From Clostridium zeae (GTDB lineage Bacteria > Bacillota > Clostridia > Clostridiales > Clostridiaceae): DNA of 64,000 bases. Shown here piece by piece: positions 61,706-64,000 of this stretch. Below the pieces are notes generated by a model. That model was not told the DNA's origin and ran no database searches. It saw nothing but the letters and a program-made list of their open reading frames with translations. The stretch is taken from positions 1 to 64,000 of the forward strand of contig NZ_BMBA01000010.1 in NCBI RefSeq assembly GCF_017312485.1. The letters run 5' to 3'. The stretch's first letter is position 1. Every line of letters starts with the position of its first letter. The position numbers and the translations under genes were made by a program.

Positions 61706-62956
61706 TTAAGTGTAGATTCTAACTTTCTTTATTCTATTTCGTTCTACTTCTTCAACTACAAATCTTGTATTAAGATAGGATACTTCTTCATTATCTTCAG
61801 GCATCTTACCTATCTGCCCTATTATAAAGCCTCCTATAGAATCAAATTCTTCAGACTCTATCTTTGTTCCTATTAGTTCATTTAGATCATTTATTCTCAT
61901 ACTTCCATCTACGATATATTCATCTTCTTTTACCACTTCAATATGCTTATCAGTTTCATCATCATATTCATCTTCAATATCGCCAACAATCTCTTCCACT
62001 AAATCTTCTATAGTTACAATCCCCACAGTTCCACCATACTCATCTAGAACTACAGCCATATGGTTTCTAGTTTTTTTCATCTCACCAAAGAGTTCAGTTA
62101 TTTTCTTGAATTCAAAAGTATAAAGTGGAGTTCTCATATAATCCTTTACTGAAAAATTATTATTTACGTCTTCAGCCAGTATTAAATCTTTTACATTCAA
62201 AACTCCTAATATATCATCTATAGTTTCACCATATATAGGTATTCTAGAAAACTGTTCATCTTTTATTATTTGAATTATTTCTTCATAGGTAACTTCTACA
62301 CTTGCGGCAATTATATCAATTCTCTGTACCATTACATCTTTTACTTGAAGATCTCCAAATTCAAATACATTGTATATCATTTGCTTTTCTTCAATTTCTA
62401 GTACGCCTTCTTCTTCACTTACATTTACAATTGTTTTAAGTTCTTCTTCAGTTATAAACTGCTGATTTATATTAGTCTCTCCACCTAGTATTTTTATAAA
62501 GAATAGAGATATTCTATTAAATATCCATACAAATGGTTTTAATATACTAACTACTAAACTTATAAGTCCTATTACACGTAAGGAAACAGCTTCAGACTTC
62601 TGCTTAGCTAATGACTTTGGAGTTATCTCACCAAATATTAATATTAAAATAGTCATAACTGCAGTAGTTATAGCAACACCCCAATCACTTTTTATAAGTC
62701 TTGCAGTGACAGTTGTTGCAAGAGCAGAAGCTCCTATTTTCGCAACATTATTACCAATTAAAATACTTCCTAAAAGTTTATTAGGTTCTTCAGTTAGCTT
62801 TTGTACCAGCTTAGCCCCTTTTATATTTTCTTCTACTAAATGCCTTATTCTTATCTTACTTAAAGACATCAAAGCAGTCTCAGCTGCTGAAAAAAAACTA
62901 GAAATAGCTAATAAAATTACTAATATTATAAAGTCCCATGTAAGACTCGAGCTCAA
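61706..62956 (-). CDS. CNNM/CBS domain membrane protein (hemolysin C/CorC family)
   Basis: 416 residues. N-terminal DUF21 membrane domain (four helices: [24 protein letters not shown] ... [14 protein letters not shown]), two CBS domains ([36 protein letters not shown] ... [32 protein letters not shown]) and a C-terminal CorC_HlyC domain. Members handle magnesium/cobalt export or homeostasis; the name hemolysin is historical. Start is a TTG at 62956 with GGGAG about 11 bases upstream. Confidence 0.93.
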   Translation of the reverse strand: MSSSLTWDFIILVILLAISSFFSAAETALMSLSKIRIRHLVEENIKGAKLVQKLTEEPNKLLGSILIGNNVAKIGASALATTVTARLIKSDWGVAITTAVMTILILIFGEITPKSLAKQKSEAVSLRVIGLISLVVSILKPFVWIFNRISLFFIKILGGETNINQQFITEEELKTIVNVSEEEGVLEIEEKQMIYNVFEFGDLQVKDVMVQRIDIIAASVEVTYEEIIQIIKDEQFSRIPIYGETIDDILGVLNVKDLILAEDVNNNFSVKDYMRTPLYTFEFKKITELFGEMKKTRNHMAVVLDEYGGTVGIVTIEDLVEEIVGDIEDEYDDETDKHIEVVKEDEYIVDGSMRINDLNELIGTKIESEEFDSIGGFIIGQIGKMPEDNEEVSYLNTRFVVEEVERNRIKKVRIYT

Positions 62957-63038
62957 AGATCATCACACTCCCATAAAGTACAAAAAATTCCATACAGCTT
63001 ATTATATCATATTAGGCATTAATTTATTATTAGATGCT

Positions 63039-63096
63039 TAAAGATGTACCACTTCATAATAAAATTTATATTTTCAGATTGAAGTGGTACATCTTT
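63039..63096. repeat. palindromic MITE-like element, short perfect copy
   Basis: 58 bp. AAAGATGTACCACTTCA (63039-63055) is the exact inverse of TGAAGTGGTACATCTTT (63080-63096). It also lies where a terminator for the glycosidase gene (stop at 63101) would be expected, with T-rich ends on both strands. Confidence 0.8.
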
Positions 63097-63100
63097 ATCT

Positions 63101-64000
63101 TTACTTAACTATAAAGGCTGTAGGCAAAGTTCTTGGACCAGCTAAAGATGATGGTTTATTTATTATTTTATCTTTATAGTACATAGTAGTGGATGCTCCT
63201 CCATCCAAATTAGCTGCATTATAAACATCATATTGAAGCAATATATCCTGAACATCTCTTAATGTTGCTCCCACACTTGATACTTGACGCCCATCTATAA
63301 CAAGCATTACTACAGACCCATCTTTTCTTTGACCAATAGCAGTTCTAGGAGCAATCCCCCAGCCACCGTTTCCGCTTTTTATTGTAGGTTCACCATTCAC
63401 TATTAAAAAAGGTGAAAAAGAAACAGCTTCATTGATATTGTTTTGCCTTATTTGATTTAAAGTATATTTTCCAAGAACTAAAACACCATCATTATTGAAG
63501 CCTATTACCGAGTACTCTACTCCTTCTTTCCCGTATACTACTTTTCCTTCATGCACTACTATACCTAGAGGCTTTCCGCCATTTCCTTTACCATTCTCAT
63601 CTTCAAACCCTCCTGCATTTATACCTACTAAAGCTTTTTCTTCCTTCATTATCTCATCTAATTTCATGCCGCTACTACCAAGTTTAGTAGAAGAAGCCAC
63701 TGTTATTCTCTTAGGATCATCAATTATTAATATATATCCTTTATATCTATCATTGCTTATATCAATTAGCTTTATTCCATTGTAAGGATCATTAGTATTC
63801 TTCTGTTGCCCACTACTTACCTCACTTACAGCTGGAGCAATTGTTTGCACTGCGATTTGAGATATGTCACTATTGACGTCATCTTCTATTTTTTGATTGT
63901 CCATTATTTTATTTATTTCTTCATTGCTTAGAAAGAGTGTTGCTATGTATTGGTGTCTAAGAGTTGTCATTGCAGTTGTAACTATAAATTCTTTTATATT
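63101..64000 (-). CDS. phosphodiester glycosidase (NAGPA) family protein, N-terminus missing
   Basis: 299 residues visible; the frame is open through the right edge (NIKEFIVTTAMTTLRHQYIATLFLS), so the true start lies outside. NAGPA domain: DPKRITVASSTKLGSSGMKLDEIMKEEKALVGINAGGFED, VEYSVIGFNNDGVLVLGKY, RTAIGQRKDGSVVMLVIDGRQ, and the final YNAANLDGGASTTMYY. Probably an extracytoplasmic enzyme acting on sugar-phosphodiester linkages of cell-wall polymers; the missing part should include a membrane anchor. Confidence 0.88.
   Translation of the reverse strand, partial: NIKEFIVTTAMTTLRHQYIATLFLSNEEINKIMDNQKIEDDVNSDISQIAVQTIAPAVSEVSSGQQKNTNDPYNGIKLIDISNDRYKGYILIIDDPKRITVASSTKLGSSGMKLDEIMKEEKALVGINAGGFEDENGKGNGGKPLGIVVHEGKVVYGKEGVEYSVIGFNNDGVLVLGKYTLNQIRQNNINEAVSFSPFLIVNGEPTIKSGNGGWGIAPRTAIGQRKDGSVVMLVIDGRQVSSVGATLRDVQDILLQYDVYNAANLDGGASTTMYYKDKIINKPSSLAGPRTLPTAFIVK

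Overview
The window is a 64 kb stretch of a very AT-rich, low-GC Gram-positive chromosome. Gene content points to a spore-forming Clostridium (Clostridiaceae): a dnaX-ebfC-recR-yaaL-bofA cluster, a CsxC-like spore-surface gene, a large Alu-type SRP RNA behind tRNA-Ser, strong AGGAGG ribosome sites, many TTG starts and an abundance of small membrane and regulator genes. I cannot assign a species. The left edge is the 5' end of a 16S rRNA gene on the minus strand with two tandem promoters; the right edge cuts the N-terminus of a phosphodiester glycosidase gene.

Layout. 1-0.8 kb: rrn 5' end and promoters. 0.8-9.7 kb: small regulator/membrane pair with palindromic operators, Mn-type superoxide dismutase, deoxynucleoside kinase, double-GNAT protein, a class I methyltransferase, a DUF4230 protein, TcdA, a CPBP protease and MTA/SAH nucleosidase. 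9.8-15.5 kb: an ECF-type sigma/anti-sigma pair, DUF1015, and a two-gene serine pathway (class V aminotransferase, then SerA). 15.9-20 kb: small Cys-rich proteins, two spore-surface-like proteins and an M32 carboxypeptidase. 20.3-23.8 kb: an ABC exporter plus a separate ABC-2-like membrane protein that appears to start at ACG. 24.1-28.7 kb: DNA replication/repair and sporulation cluster. 29-34.8 kb: WYL regulator, thyA-folA, a second and apparently secreted superoxide dismutase, an HTH-TPR regulator and DedA. 35-38.3 kb: TetR-controlled HlyD/ABC exporter. 38.4-38.8 kb: SRP RNA and tRNA-Ser(GGA). 39-43.7 kb: lgt, then an operon of two G3E (CobW-like) GTPases, a DUF318 permease and a TIGR03943 protein, probably for metal handling. 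44.2-46.2 kb: secreted M4 metalloprotease. 46.4-50.1 kb: galK-galE-galT. 50.8-52.9 kb: polar amino-acid ABC importer. 53.3-54.8 kb: an orphan Sll1717-type P-loop ATPase. 55.5-64 kb: unknown protein, a class V aminotransferase lacking the desulfurase Cys motif, tadA, a two-component/ABC resistance-type module whose regulator appears to start at ATT, a CNNM/CBS membrane protein and the partial glycosidase.

Between the genes there are two layers of dispersed non-coding sequence: (i) a palindromic, MITE-like family ending in AGATGAACCACTTCA, and (ii) a degenerate block ending in TACAGTAAAAAA that sits directly against intrinsic terminators. Other notable signals are a hairpin that hides the ribosome site of the secreted superoxide dismutase, a long leader hairpin in front of the amino-acid importer, a structured non-coding segment with a 23-codon reading frame downstream of that importer, and a G-G mismatch in the tRNA-Ser acceptor stem. 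No CRISPR array, prophage or intact insertion sequence was seen.
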